Below are positions 32,281-39,264 of a stretch of DNA of 64,000 nucleotides, one piece after another. Within the stretch, counting starts at the first letter, position 1; every line of letters begins with the position of its first letter. Origin of the DNA: DASSJT01 sp963715025 (lineage in GTDB: Bacteria > Actinomycetota > Actinomycetes > Actinomycetales > Dermatophilaceae); the NCBI GenBank assembly GCA_963715025.1, contig CAVQQQ010000002.1, positions 434,001 through 498,000 of the forward strand. Reading direction: 5' to 3'. The notes under the pieces are model-generated. The model was given only the letters and a program-made list of their open reading frames with translations. It was not told where the DNA came from and did no database searches. Made by a program: the position numbers and the translations under genes.

Positions 32281-32669
32281 GCGAGGTAGCGCGCGACGGC
32301 GCCTAGCGCGATGCCGACGATATTTGCGGCGTTCAGCCAGAGCGGGCCGTCCAGACCCATCACCGCTCGCACCAGCCAGATGGGCGCCAGGCCGGCGGCC
32401 AGACTGAACAGGGTCACCACGGTGAAGAGGGGAACCTCGTGGGCCACACCTCGCCCCCGCCGGTGGCGAAAGGTCACCTGGCGGTGGCCGATGAACGCCA
32501 GCGTGCCGGTCACCAGCATGGTGAGGCCCTTGGCGAGCTCCGGCAGCAGGCCTACCGCGAAGGCGAGCACGTTGAACATGACGACGTCGATCACCAGGCA
32601 GGCCCCGCCGACCAGCCCGAAGGCCACGAGCTCGCCGAGCCGGCTGGACCGCACCAGTCGAAGTCCCAC
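32190..32669 (-). CDS. GtrA-family membrane protein, 159 aa
   Basis: Four membrane helices with the GtrA landmark FGLVGGACLVIDVVMFNVLA near the N-terminus and a conserved TGTLAFIGHRQVTFRHR turn. GtrA proteins are thought to flip polyprenyl-phosphate-linked sugars for O-antigen, teichoic or arabinogalactan synthesis. Its 3' end overlaps the convergent GT2-methyltransferase gene by 91 bp. Two 12-bp direct repeats lie upstream. Confidence 0.85.
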   Translation of the reverse strand: MGLRLVRSSRLGELVAFGLVGGACLVIDVVMFNVLAFAVGLLPELAKGLTMLVTGTLAFIGHRQVTFRHRRGRGVAHEVPLFTVVTLFSLAAGLAPIWLVRAVMGLDGPLWLNAANIVGIALGAVARYLAYRHVVWGVPRTAEDTGEATAPIEAGVPQS

Positions 32670-32725
32670 CTGCCCGAGGGTACCCGGCGCCGGCCGCGCG
32701 CCCGGGTCTTCTCAGCGAAAGCGGA

Positions 32726-32758
32726 GGCGCCGGGGCGCATGGCCGCGGCGCCGGGGCG
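32726..32758. repeat. Two 12-bp direct repeats, 21 bp apart
   Basis: GGCGCCGGGGCG at 32726-32737 and 32747-32758, two helical turns apart, upstream of the gtrA start (32669). Possible same-face binding sites; simple G+C richness is an alternative. Confidence 0.35.
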
Positions 32759-32784
32759 TGGGCCCTGGCGCGGAAGGCGTGCCG

Positions 32785-33053
32785 TCAGTGCATCGACACC
32801 TGGAAGCACGCGACGTCGTATTGCGACGTCTCGTTGTAGTGCTGTCCGCCGATGCCCCCATCGACGCTGTTGATCCCCGCTTCATTGAACGGGGATCCCG
32901 GACTGCTCGACGAATGGCCGGGCGTGTTCGGCTCAAGGTCCTGGCAGCTCTGGAGGGCAGTGGGAGGTCCGGGAGGGTTGGCGGCTAGGGCGGGTCCGGT
33001 GGTCGCCATTCCGAGGCCCGCTGCGAGGCAGATGATCCAGATTGCGCGTTCAT
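32785..33053 (-). pseudogene. Small secreted protein, frameshifted just after the start
   Basis: AGGAGG, a seven-base spacer and ATG 33053 form a strong start, but that frame gives no recognisable protein. Adding one base after ATGAA gives a classical signal peptide (RAIWIICLAAGLGMATTGPALAA) followed by a 60-residue mature part ending in SVDGGIGGQHYNETSQYDVA and CFQVSMH. The mature part has two Cys and a C-terminal pattern seen in small secreted actinobacterial proteins of unknown role. A missing A in an AAA run (MKR start) is the simplest explanation: sequencing error or a recent inactivating deletion. Mature length without damage would be about 63 aa. Confidence 0.6.
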
Positions 33054-33223
33054 GGTCGAACCTCCTGGGGACGGGGCACGTCTGGGCGGCGCGCCCACAA
33101 GAGGTGGCACTGGGCCTGCTGGGCGGCTGGTTCAACTGCGGACGCGAACCCCCACGGAGTGGGCAGCTGCTCCGCAGCGGTGCGGCATACGTCAATGCGT
33201 TGACAGGTGGATCCGCTCGGCCT

Positions 33224-35356
33224 TCACAGGAGGTCGGCGATCAGGGCTGCCGCGCGCTGGGCTCCATCGGTCTCGACCGGGCGGTAGTCCACGTTGCGCC
33301 CGATCTCGCTTGCGATCGCGGTCGCGATCTCGGCGGGACCCGCGGTGTCGAAGTCCATGCAGCGGCCGGCGCCGTAGCGCTCGAGCCGGTGACGTACATG
33401 GAAGTTCTGCTCGAAGTGGTGCCGCAGCGGGAAATACAGAAAAGGGCGCTGACCGGCGGTCAGCTCCATGGCCGTGGTGAGACCGCCCTGGACCACCGCC
33501 AGGTCGCAAGCAGCCAGGTGGCGATAGAGGTCAGGGACATACGCCCGAACATCGAGACCCGCGTGTCGGGGCAGGGTCGCAGGGTCGATGCGGGGGCCGG
33601 CTACGACGACCATCCGCAGGTCAGGGACCAGCTGCTTGGACATCGGGAAGGCATCGATCACGCGTCTCAGCAGGTGCGCACCTACCCCCGACCCGCCGAC
33701 CGTCACGATGCACACGCGCTCGTCTGCGCTGTAGCCGAGAGCCCCACGGTCACCGAGCCGCTGTGGATCGAAGCCGGTGACATAGCCGGCGAACTCGTAG
33801 TGCTGCCGGGTCCAGTCGCGGATGAGCGGGAGGTCCGGCCCGAAGGTCCCGGGAACCACGTCCTCGGCGTTGCCCACGAAGACGGCCCGGTCGCGGACGC
33901 GCGGGAAACGCGCGATGTGCTCGATCATCTCAGCGTTGTAGTCGGCGGTCAGGAACGCCTCACGGGCGCCTCCGTCGGGCATTGGGAGCCAGCCCACGAA
34001 GTCGGTCAGCCAGGCGTATGCCGCCCGCTTCTGCTCCGGGTTCTCGTGCAGGTAGTAGTCGAGCTCCCACGCCTCGTCCCCGATCCACAGGTCGTAGTCC
34101 TCGTCCCGCACGAGGTCGTGGAACACCATGAAGTTGGCCAGCAGGATCTCGTCCATGCGGCGAATCGCCTGGAAGCAGTGGAGATCGTGCTCCGCCGACT
34201 CGCTCTCGATATGCGTTGACTCGTTTGCCAAGTAGGCGCTGGCAGGGTGGATGCGCTCACCATGGGACTCCAGGACCCTGGTGACCGGATCCTGGGCCAG
34301 CCAGTCGATCTCGAGGTCTGGGTGCAGCCGCCGCAGCTCGTCGGCGATCGCGACATCGCGCTGTGCGTGCCCGAGACCGATGGGGGAGGAGACATACAGC
34401 GCGCGCCTGCGGCGCGTCCGGCCTCGGACCCAGCGGCGGGGCAGCGTCGAGACGGCGCCTGCGCTGTTGCCCCCTTCGACGAAATCCCGCAGGACGAGGT
34501 TCACCTTGACGGCGTCACGGACGTGGGGGCCGTGCCCGGACCCTTCCAGCAGCACGAGGGTGCCTCCGGTCTCCGCGGCCAGGCCGATTCCGCGGCCGGC
34601 ACCCGTGATGGCGTCGTCGGTGCCTTGGACGACGAGAACGGGGCACTGCACCTGGTGGCACAGGCCGCGGACGGTCTCGCGGTCCTCTAGGTCGTCGTCG
34701 ACTATGGTCGCGATCAGGGTCTCGGGGGTGGTCTCCAGCCCCCAGCCGACGCAGTCCTCGATCGGCTTGGTCGAGTGGGGCTCGGTGAACATCTGGGTGA
34801 AGAAGAACTCGAGGAAGCCGGGGTAGTCCTTGAGCCAGTAATGGCGGTTGTACTTTGCCCAGCCCTCGTCGGTGTCGAGCTCGTCGGCCCAGGGATACAG
34901 CGTTCGTCCCTTGAGCCGCTCGCCCAGCGGGACCGATGGGCAGATGAAAACCGCTGACTCAACGCGCTCCGGGTGCTCGGCGGCGAGGAGCAGCGCCCGG
35001 AGGGCACCGAGCGACAGCGAGACGATCACTGCGCGATCCGTTCCCGTGGCGTCCATGACCGCTAGGGCATCGGCCGCGAACTCGCGCTCTTCGTAACCGC
35101 TCTCCGGCCGGTCAGACCTGCCGTTGCCCCGCCCGTCGAAGGTCAGCACCCGGAAGTGCCGGGCCAGGTAAGGGATCTGCATCTTCCAGTGCCGCGAGTG
35201 GATGATCGACCACGTCGGCAGGAGCAGGATGGTCGGCTGGCCGCTGCCATAGACCTCGAAGTGCAGCCTCACACCATCACGCTCGACCTCGCCCGTCACG
35301 TCGGGGTAGCGGGCCCGGGACTGCTCGTGCGGCCGCGCGCTTACTTCGACAGCCAC
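33224..35356 (-). CDS. Alpha/beta hydrolase fused to a GT-B glycosyltransferase-like domain, 710 aa
   Basis: Residues about 25-290 are an alpha/beta hydrolase: oxyanion region LLLPTWS, nucleophile elbow VSLSLGALR, Asp in VVQGTDDA and His in GSGHGPH. The elbow reads S-x-S-x-G instead of G-x-S-x-G. Residues about 325-710 resemble GT-B enzymes of the MurG/UGT type: RALYVSSPIGLGHAQRDVAI, VTVGGSGVGAHLLRRV, and the donor site VVQGGLTTAMELTAGQRPFLYFP. The pair may glycosylate and hydrolyse the same small molecule, but no substrate can be named. GTG 35356 overlaps the TetR gene by 16 bp, so the two are coupled and the TetR protein probably controls its own operon. Confidence 0.82.
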   Translation of the reverse strand: MAVEVSARPHEQSRARYPDVTGEVERDGVRLHFEVYGSGQPTILLLPTWSIIHSRHWKMQIPYLARHFRVLTFDGRGNGRSDRPESGYEEREFAADALAVMDATGTDRAVIVSLSLGALRALLLAAEHPERVESAVFICPSVPLGERLKGRTLYPWADELDTDEGWAKYNRHYWLKDYPGFLEFFFTQMFTEPHSTKPIEDCVGWGLETTPETLIATIVDDDLEDRETVRGLCHQVQCPVLVVQGTDDAITGAGRGIGLAAETGGTLVLLEGSGHGPHVRDAVKVNLVLRDFVEGGNSAGAVSTLPRRWVRGRTRRRRALYVSSPIGLGHAQRDVAIADELRRLHPDLEIDWLAQDPVTRVLESHGERIHPASAYLANESTHIESESAEHDLHCFQAIRRMDEILLANFMVFHDLVRDEDYDLWIGDEAWELDYYLHENPEQKRAAYAWLTDFVGWLPMPDGGAREAFLTADYNAEMIEHIARFPRVRDRAVFVGNAEDVVPGTFGPDLPLIRDWTRQHYEFAGYVTGFDPQRLGDRGALGYSADERVCIVTVGGSGVGAHLLRRVIDAFPMSKQLVPDLRMVVVAGPRIDPATLPRHAGLDVRAYVPDLYRHLAACDLAVVQGGLTTAMELTAGQRPFLYFPLRHHFEQNFHVRHRLERYGAGRCMDFDTAGPAEIATAIASEIGRNVDYRPVETDGAQRAAALIADLL

Positions 35357-35952
35357 CGGTCGATCCAGTCAAGCAGGTCGGCGTGGCCGGTCTCGATGCC
35401 GCCGAGCCGTTCGACGATGATGCCGAGGTTGAAGGTCATGACGAGGGACACGAGCGCCTCCAGTGGCACCGGCACGCCGAGCTCCCGATGTGGCGCCTCG
35501 AAGGCTTCGGTGAGCACTGACCGCCACTCGGCATTCACCTGGGCCAGGCGTTCGCGCAGCTCGGTGTTGTTCCACGACAGGGCCTGCAGCTCGAGCCAGA
35601 CCTTTTCGTAGCCTCGGTCGTGGCTCGTGAGGTACGCCATCGCGGTCCGCCACTTCTCTGCGAAGGGCACATCGGCCGCATACAGTTCGCGCTGCCTCAC
35701 GATGAGCCGCTCCGTGAACCGTTCCAGCGCCCGAACCATGAGGTTCTCGATCGAGCCGAAGTAGTAGTGGACCAGACCGTGGTTCACCCCGGCCTCCTGC
35801 GCCAGCCGGCGCGTGGTGATGCCCGCGTACCCGACGTTCACAAGCAGCCGCTCGGCTGCATCGAGGAGGGCATCCTCGGCGCCTGAGCGGGCCGTGACCG
35901 GCGCCCCGGCCGCCGCAGTGCCGAGGTGCGCAAGATCTGTTGCTGTCGCCAT
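35341..35952 (-). CDS. TetR-family transcriptional regulator, 203 aa
   Basis: An N-terminal TetR helix-turn-helix (about residues 25-70: LDAAERLLVNVGYAGITTRR and HGLVHYYFGSIENL) precedes an all-helical ligand-binding domain. It is the first gene of a two-gene operon with the hydrolase-glycosyltransferase fusion. A perfect 16-bp palindrome (35981-35996), 29 bp upstream of the ATG at 35952, is the obvious autoregulatory operator. The ligand is probably a substrate or product of the fusion enzyme (inference). Confidence 0.88.
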   Translation of the reverse strand: MATATDLAHLGTAAAGAPVTARSGAEDALLDAAERLLVNVGYAGITTRRLAQEAGVNHGLVHYYFGSIENLMVRALERFTERLIVRQRELYAADVPFAEKWRTAMAYLTSHDRGYEKVWLELQALSWNNTELRERLAQVNAEWRSVLTEAFEAPHRELGVPVPLEALVSLVMTFNLGIIVERLGGIETGHADLLDWIDRWLSK

Positions 35953-35980
35953 ACCGCACCCCTCTGTCGGTTGAGGGTCT

Positions 35981-35996
35981 TAGTCAAATGACTAAG
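35981..35996. promoter_or_regulatory. TetR operator palindrome
   Basis: TTAGTCAAATGACTAA, 7-bp perfect arms around AA, in an AT-rich patch 29 bp upstream of the TetR start. AGTCA/TGACT arms are typical of TetR-family operators. A second partial copy (GTCAGTTGAC) adjoins it. Confidence 0.7.
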
Positions 35997-36154
35997 TCAG
36001 TTGACCAGAATCCACCCGAGGGGTCAAGGGCAGTCGGGTATGCCGTGTGCCGACGTTCGCGCGCAGCCGCAGCGTGGGCTCGGTAGCGAAGTGTCAGGTG
36101 CCCGCGCCTTCGGCGCGACGGACCGGCGAGGCGACCCGTCGGTCGCAAGCGCGG

Positions 36155-36739
36155 TCAGGCCGGCGAGGGCGGGGCCGAGGGGGTGTGTCCCCGGCCCGAA
36201 GCAGCGCTGGCCTTGGCCCCCTGTCGAAACATGAGGCCGGTCGCGACAAGGACGATCCCCCAGATGAGCGCCATCAGGCCGAGCCAGACCGCGACGGCCA
36301 CGGCTCCCGCCCCCGGGTTGGCCGTGAACAGCACGCCCACCAGGATGGAGAGCAGCCCACCCAGCACGAGGAGCCAGCGCGGCATGGGCAGCGTGCTGGC
36401 GAATGCGCCGACCAGCTCGAATATCCCGCGCACGATCAGCCAGATGCCGAGAATCCACGTGAGGGCGACGGCGGTCGCACCCGCATGGAAGATCGCGAAG
36501 AACGCAGCGACGAGGGCGATGACTCCCATCACCACGAGCCAGACCCGCCCGGTTGCCCCGGGCTGAAACGCCTGCCACAGGGAGCCGAGGCCTTCGACGA
36601 GGGCCCAGATGCCCCAGAGCAGCGCCAACGCGGTGGCCGTCGAAATCGGCCAGGCGATCGCCACAATCCCGAAGGCGATCCCCAGCACCCCGCGAAGCAC
36701 CAGGACCTTCCAGCCCAAGACGAGCCAGTCCTTCTCCAT
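36155..36739 (-). CDS. HdeD/DUF308-family membrane protein, 194 aa
   Basis: Six membrane helices as three hairpins with the repeated GIWLIVRGIFELVGAFA-like segments of HdeD family proteins, which are linked to acid and general stress. The C-terminal tail is Ser/Pro-rich. ATG 36739 has GGGGAGG at good spacing, whereas an in-frame upstream extension is Arg-rich and unconvincing. The gene stands alone. Confidence 0.82.
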   Translation of the reverse strand: MEKDWLVLGWKVLVLRGVLGIAFGIVAIAWPISTATALALLWGIWALVEGLGSLWQAFQPGATGRVWLVVMGVIALVAAFFAIFHAGATAVALTWILGIWLIVRGIFELVGAFASTLPMPRWLLVLGGLLSILVGVLFTANPGAGAVAVAVWLGLMALIWGIVLVATGLMFRQGAKASAASGRGHTPSAPPSPA

Positions 36740-36978
36740 GCCAGCCTCCCCGCGTCGTCCCCAATCGACCCGGCGCTTGCCGCGCAGGAGCCGTGCGCCC
36801 AAGGCTAGTCCTGCTGGGTCCGCAGTGACCAGACGACGAAACCGGGCGAAACGGCTGTCCCCGGAACACGGGGGTTCGGCCCCGCTCCTGGCGCCGCACC
36901 TCTATCCGTGGAGGAGCGCCAAGTGGACCCACCGCATCACGCGGTTACACCACGACGAGCCGGGCACGTGCGAACGCG

Positions 36979-37308
36979 TTGGGTCACCACAACGACGGGG
37001 ACCCGTGGCTGCAGCAGCGGCACCGCGCCGACCGACCGACCACACTGGCGACTGAAGACAACAAGGAGTTTCGCTTCGGGTTCGGCAACGCCGTGAGCCA
37101 GGAGGAGTCGGACGCACTGTTCGACGCGTGGACCATCCCGTCGCCGGCGCGGCCGCTGTTCCAGGCGGCCGCAGCGAACTTCGTGATGCACTCGCAGGCC
37201 GCTGTCGACACCCGCAACGAGTCCCGCGGCCACTCCCTGACCATCGACGGCGGCTGGAAGGACGTCGCCACGGCGGTGCTGAACTGGCTCAAGGCGCACG
37301 GCCACTGA
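36979..37308 (+). pseudogene. C-terminal remnant of an alpha/beta hydrolase
   Basis: The reading frame contains the C-terminal region of chloroperoxidase-like alpha/beta hydrolases: FRFGFGNAVSQEESDALFDA and RPLFQAAAANFVMHSQAAVD, then a short GGWKD in place of the usual GGKDHTVP. The N-terminal 180-200 residues, including the nucleophile, are missing; upstream sequence (36840-36978) is not hydrolase-like. The last 20 residues (VATAVLNWLKAHGH) look like a normal C-terminus. It is a deletion relic ending 10 bp from the convergent SRPBCC gene. Confidence 0.65.
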
Positions 37309-37317
37309 GGCAGGCGG

Positions 37318-37824
37318 TCACGAGGGGAGTGGTGCCTCCAGCAGCCACCTGATCTCCCGAAGCCGGTGCTGCAGCCGAGGGCGCAGCTTCCGTCCCATCC
37401 ACGGCCCCAGCCATCCCACGTGCTCGCGCGGGACGAGCGTCTCCCTCTGGTGGAGCACGCTCACCCCTGCGCCAGGCTCGACCTCGTAGGTGAGCCTGCC
37501 GGTGAACCACGTGCTGCTGAAGTCCATGGCGAGACGACGCGGACCCACGTCGGTGACCACGCTTTCGACCCTCATCCACCATCCCGGCACCAGCCTGACG
37601 TCCTCGTGCCAGCGGGTGCCGACCCGGGTGGTGCCGGCGGGGTCCTTGACCATCCTCACGTGCGCGTTGCGGGGAACCGGCTCGGCGTCCTGGATGTCGG
37701 CCAGGAACGCGAGCACGTCCTCCGGAGCGCGCCGGATGGCCACAGCCAAGTCGAAGTTCAGCTCAGGACGGGAAGGACGAGCGCCCCTGAGAGCGCCAGC
37801 GAGACGCGAAGCGTGGGTAGCCAT
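37318..37824 (-). CDS. SRPBCC-family (START-like) protein, 168 aa
   Basis: A helix-grip ligand-binding domain of about 145 residues: an initial FDLAVAIRRAPEDVLAFLAD strand-helix unit typical of polyketide_cyc2/SRPBCC proteins, then antiparallel strands and the long C-terminal helix (RPRLQHRLREIRWLLE). Such proteins bind hydrophobic ligands or membranes. A DosR-like box lies with its centre exactly 42.5 bp upstream of ATG 37824, and GCGTGGAGAC precedes the ATG. It is divergent from the MFS gene. Confidence 0.82.
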   Translation of the reverse strand: MATHASRLAGALRGARPSRPELNFDLAVAIRRAPEDVLAFLADIQDAEPVPRNAHVRMVKDPAGTTRVGTRWHEDVRLVPGWWMRVESVVTDVGPRRLAMDFSSTWFTGRLTYEVEPGAGVSVLHQRETLVPREHVGWLGPWMGRKLRPRLQHRLREIRWLLEAPLPS

Positions 37825-37859
37825 GTCTCCACGCTCGCCACAGGTGCGGGCTTCGTCAC

Positions 37860-37873
37860 GGGACCTTTGGCCC
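37860..37873 (-). promoter_or_regulatory. DosR/DevR-like box of the SRPBCC gene
   Basis: GGGACCTTTGGCCC (plus-strand reading) matches GGGACTWWAGTCCC at 11 of 14 positions. Its centre is 42.5 bp upstream of the SRPBCC start and about 111 bp upstream of the divergent MFS start at 37978. Confidence 0.62.
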
Positions 37874-37977
37874 CGTAACGGGCCGGAGACAGGAGGCGGG
37901 CCTGGGGCCTGCTGGCGGCGAGGCAGATCGGCGGCCGCCGTTCGGGACCCATGGGTTCGGGGGGATAGCGTCGGAGC

Positions 37978-39264
37978 GTGACCAAGCTCGACGTCGATCG
38001 GCCGCGACAGCCAGGCACCAAGCGCTGGAGTGCCTGGCGCGTCGTGGTCATGTTCGGGCTCGTCAGCCTCGCTGCGGACATGGTCTACGAGGGCGCCCGC
38101 TCACTCTACGGGCCGTTGCTGGCCACGCTGGGAGCCAGTGCGCTCGTGGTCGGTGCGGTCACCGGTGCGGGCGAAGCCATGGCCCTGCTCCTGCGGCTGG
38201 TCTTCGGCCCCTTGGCCGATCGCTCCGGCCAGTACTGGGGGCTGACCATCATCGGCTATGGACTGACGATCGTGAGCGTGCCGCTTCTGGCGGTGACGCC
38301 GTTCGTTGGCGGCGCTGGCCTGGCGGTGGCCATCGCCCTGATCCTGCTCGAGCGATCCGGCAAGGCGATCCGCAGTCCGTCCAAGTCCGCGCTGCTCGCG
38401 CACGTCGCTGGTGCCGTGGGCCGCGGTCGGGGCTTCGGGACCCATAAGGCGCTGGACCAGACCGGCGCCTTCGCGGGCCCACTCCTGGTCGCCGCCGTCG
38501 TGGCGACGGCGGGCGGCATCTGGGCTGGAATGCTCGCGCTGGCGGTCCCCGGAGTTCTGGCCATGATCCTCCTTCTGGTGATCCGCGCCCGGGTGCCCGA
38601 CCCCTCGGTCTACGACGGTTCGGCTGCCTCGGATGACTCCGCCGAAGAGGCGCAGGTGCCTTCGCAACCCACGCGTGGCTGGCTCGCCGATGCCGTCGGC
38701 GTCGGCTTGCCCCGGGAGTTCTTCCTGTATGCCGTGGCAGCGAGCCTCACGACGGGCGGGCTCATTACCTTCGGCATCATCAGCTACCACCTCACGGTCG
38801 AGAATCTTGTTGGCGTTGCGACCGTGCCCGTGATCTATGCCGCCGCCATGCTCGCCGAGGCCGTGGCAGCGGTCGTCGTCGGCTGGCTCTACGACCGCGT
38901 GAGCACCAAGGTGCTGTATGCCGTGCCGGTGCTGGTCGCGCTTGTGCCCGCCCTCGCCCTGGCACGCCAGCTGTGGGTTGTCGTGCTCGGAATCCTGGTG
39001 TGGGGCTTCGCCTTCGGTGTCCAGGACTCGACGATCAAGGCGCTGGTCGCCGACCTTGTCGAAGCCGGTCGCAGGGCGACGGCGTACGGCGTGTTCGCCG
39101 CGATCCAGGGCGTCATGGCCATCGGCGGGGGCGCGCTCGCCGGCTGGCTCTACGACCGGTCGCTGACCTCGCTGGTCTGGGTGGTGGTGCTCAGCCAGCT
39201 CGTCGCGCTTGGGCTGCTCGCCGTCACGCTGGTCGGGATGCCCCACCGACGCGTGCGTGGTTGA
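37978..39264 (+). CDS. MFS transporter, 428 aa
   Basis: Twelve predicted helices. The MFS loop 2-3 motif appears as RLVFGPLADRSGQYWG near residue 76, and the cytoplasmic loop between the two six-helix halves is rich in Ser/Glu/Asp. It resembles drug-efflux-type MFS members without a fixed substrate. The start is GTG 37978. Its last 41 bp overlap the end of the convergent PEP synthase gene. The DosR-like box upstream may act on it as well, but not at the canonical distance. Confidence 0.85.
   Translation: MTKLDVDRPRQPGTKRWSAWRVVVMFGLVSLAADMVYEGARSLYGPLLATLGASALVVGAVTGAGEAMALLLRLVFGPLADRSGQYWGLTIIGYGLTIVSVPLLAVTPFVGGAGLAVAIALILLERSGKAIRSPSKSALLAHVAGAVGRGRGFGTHKALDQTGAFAGPLLVAAVVATAGGIWAGMLALAVPGVLAMILLLVIRARVPDPSVYDGSAASDDSAEEAQVPSQPTRGWLADAVGVGLPREFFLYAVAASLTTGGLITFGIISYHLTVENLVGVATVPVIYAAAMLAEAVAAVVVGWLYDRVSTKVLYAVPVLVALVPALALARQLWVVVLGILVWGFAFGVQDSTIKALVADLVEAGRRATAYGVFAAIQGVMAIGGGALAGWLYDRSLTSLVWVVVLSQLVALGLLAVTLVGMPHRRVRG

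Noticed and set aside
36870..36883. GGGGGTTCGGCCCC before the hydrolase relic
   Set aside because: The C at position 5 of the consensus is missing and no gene start is at the expected distance.
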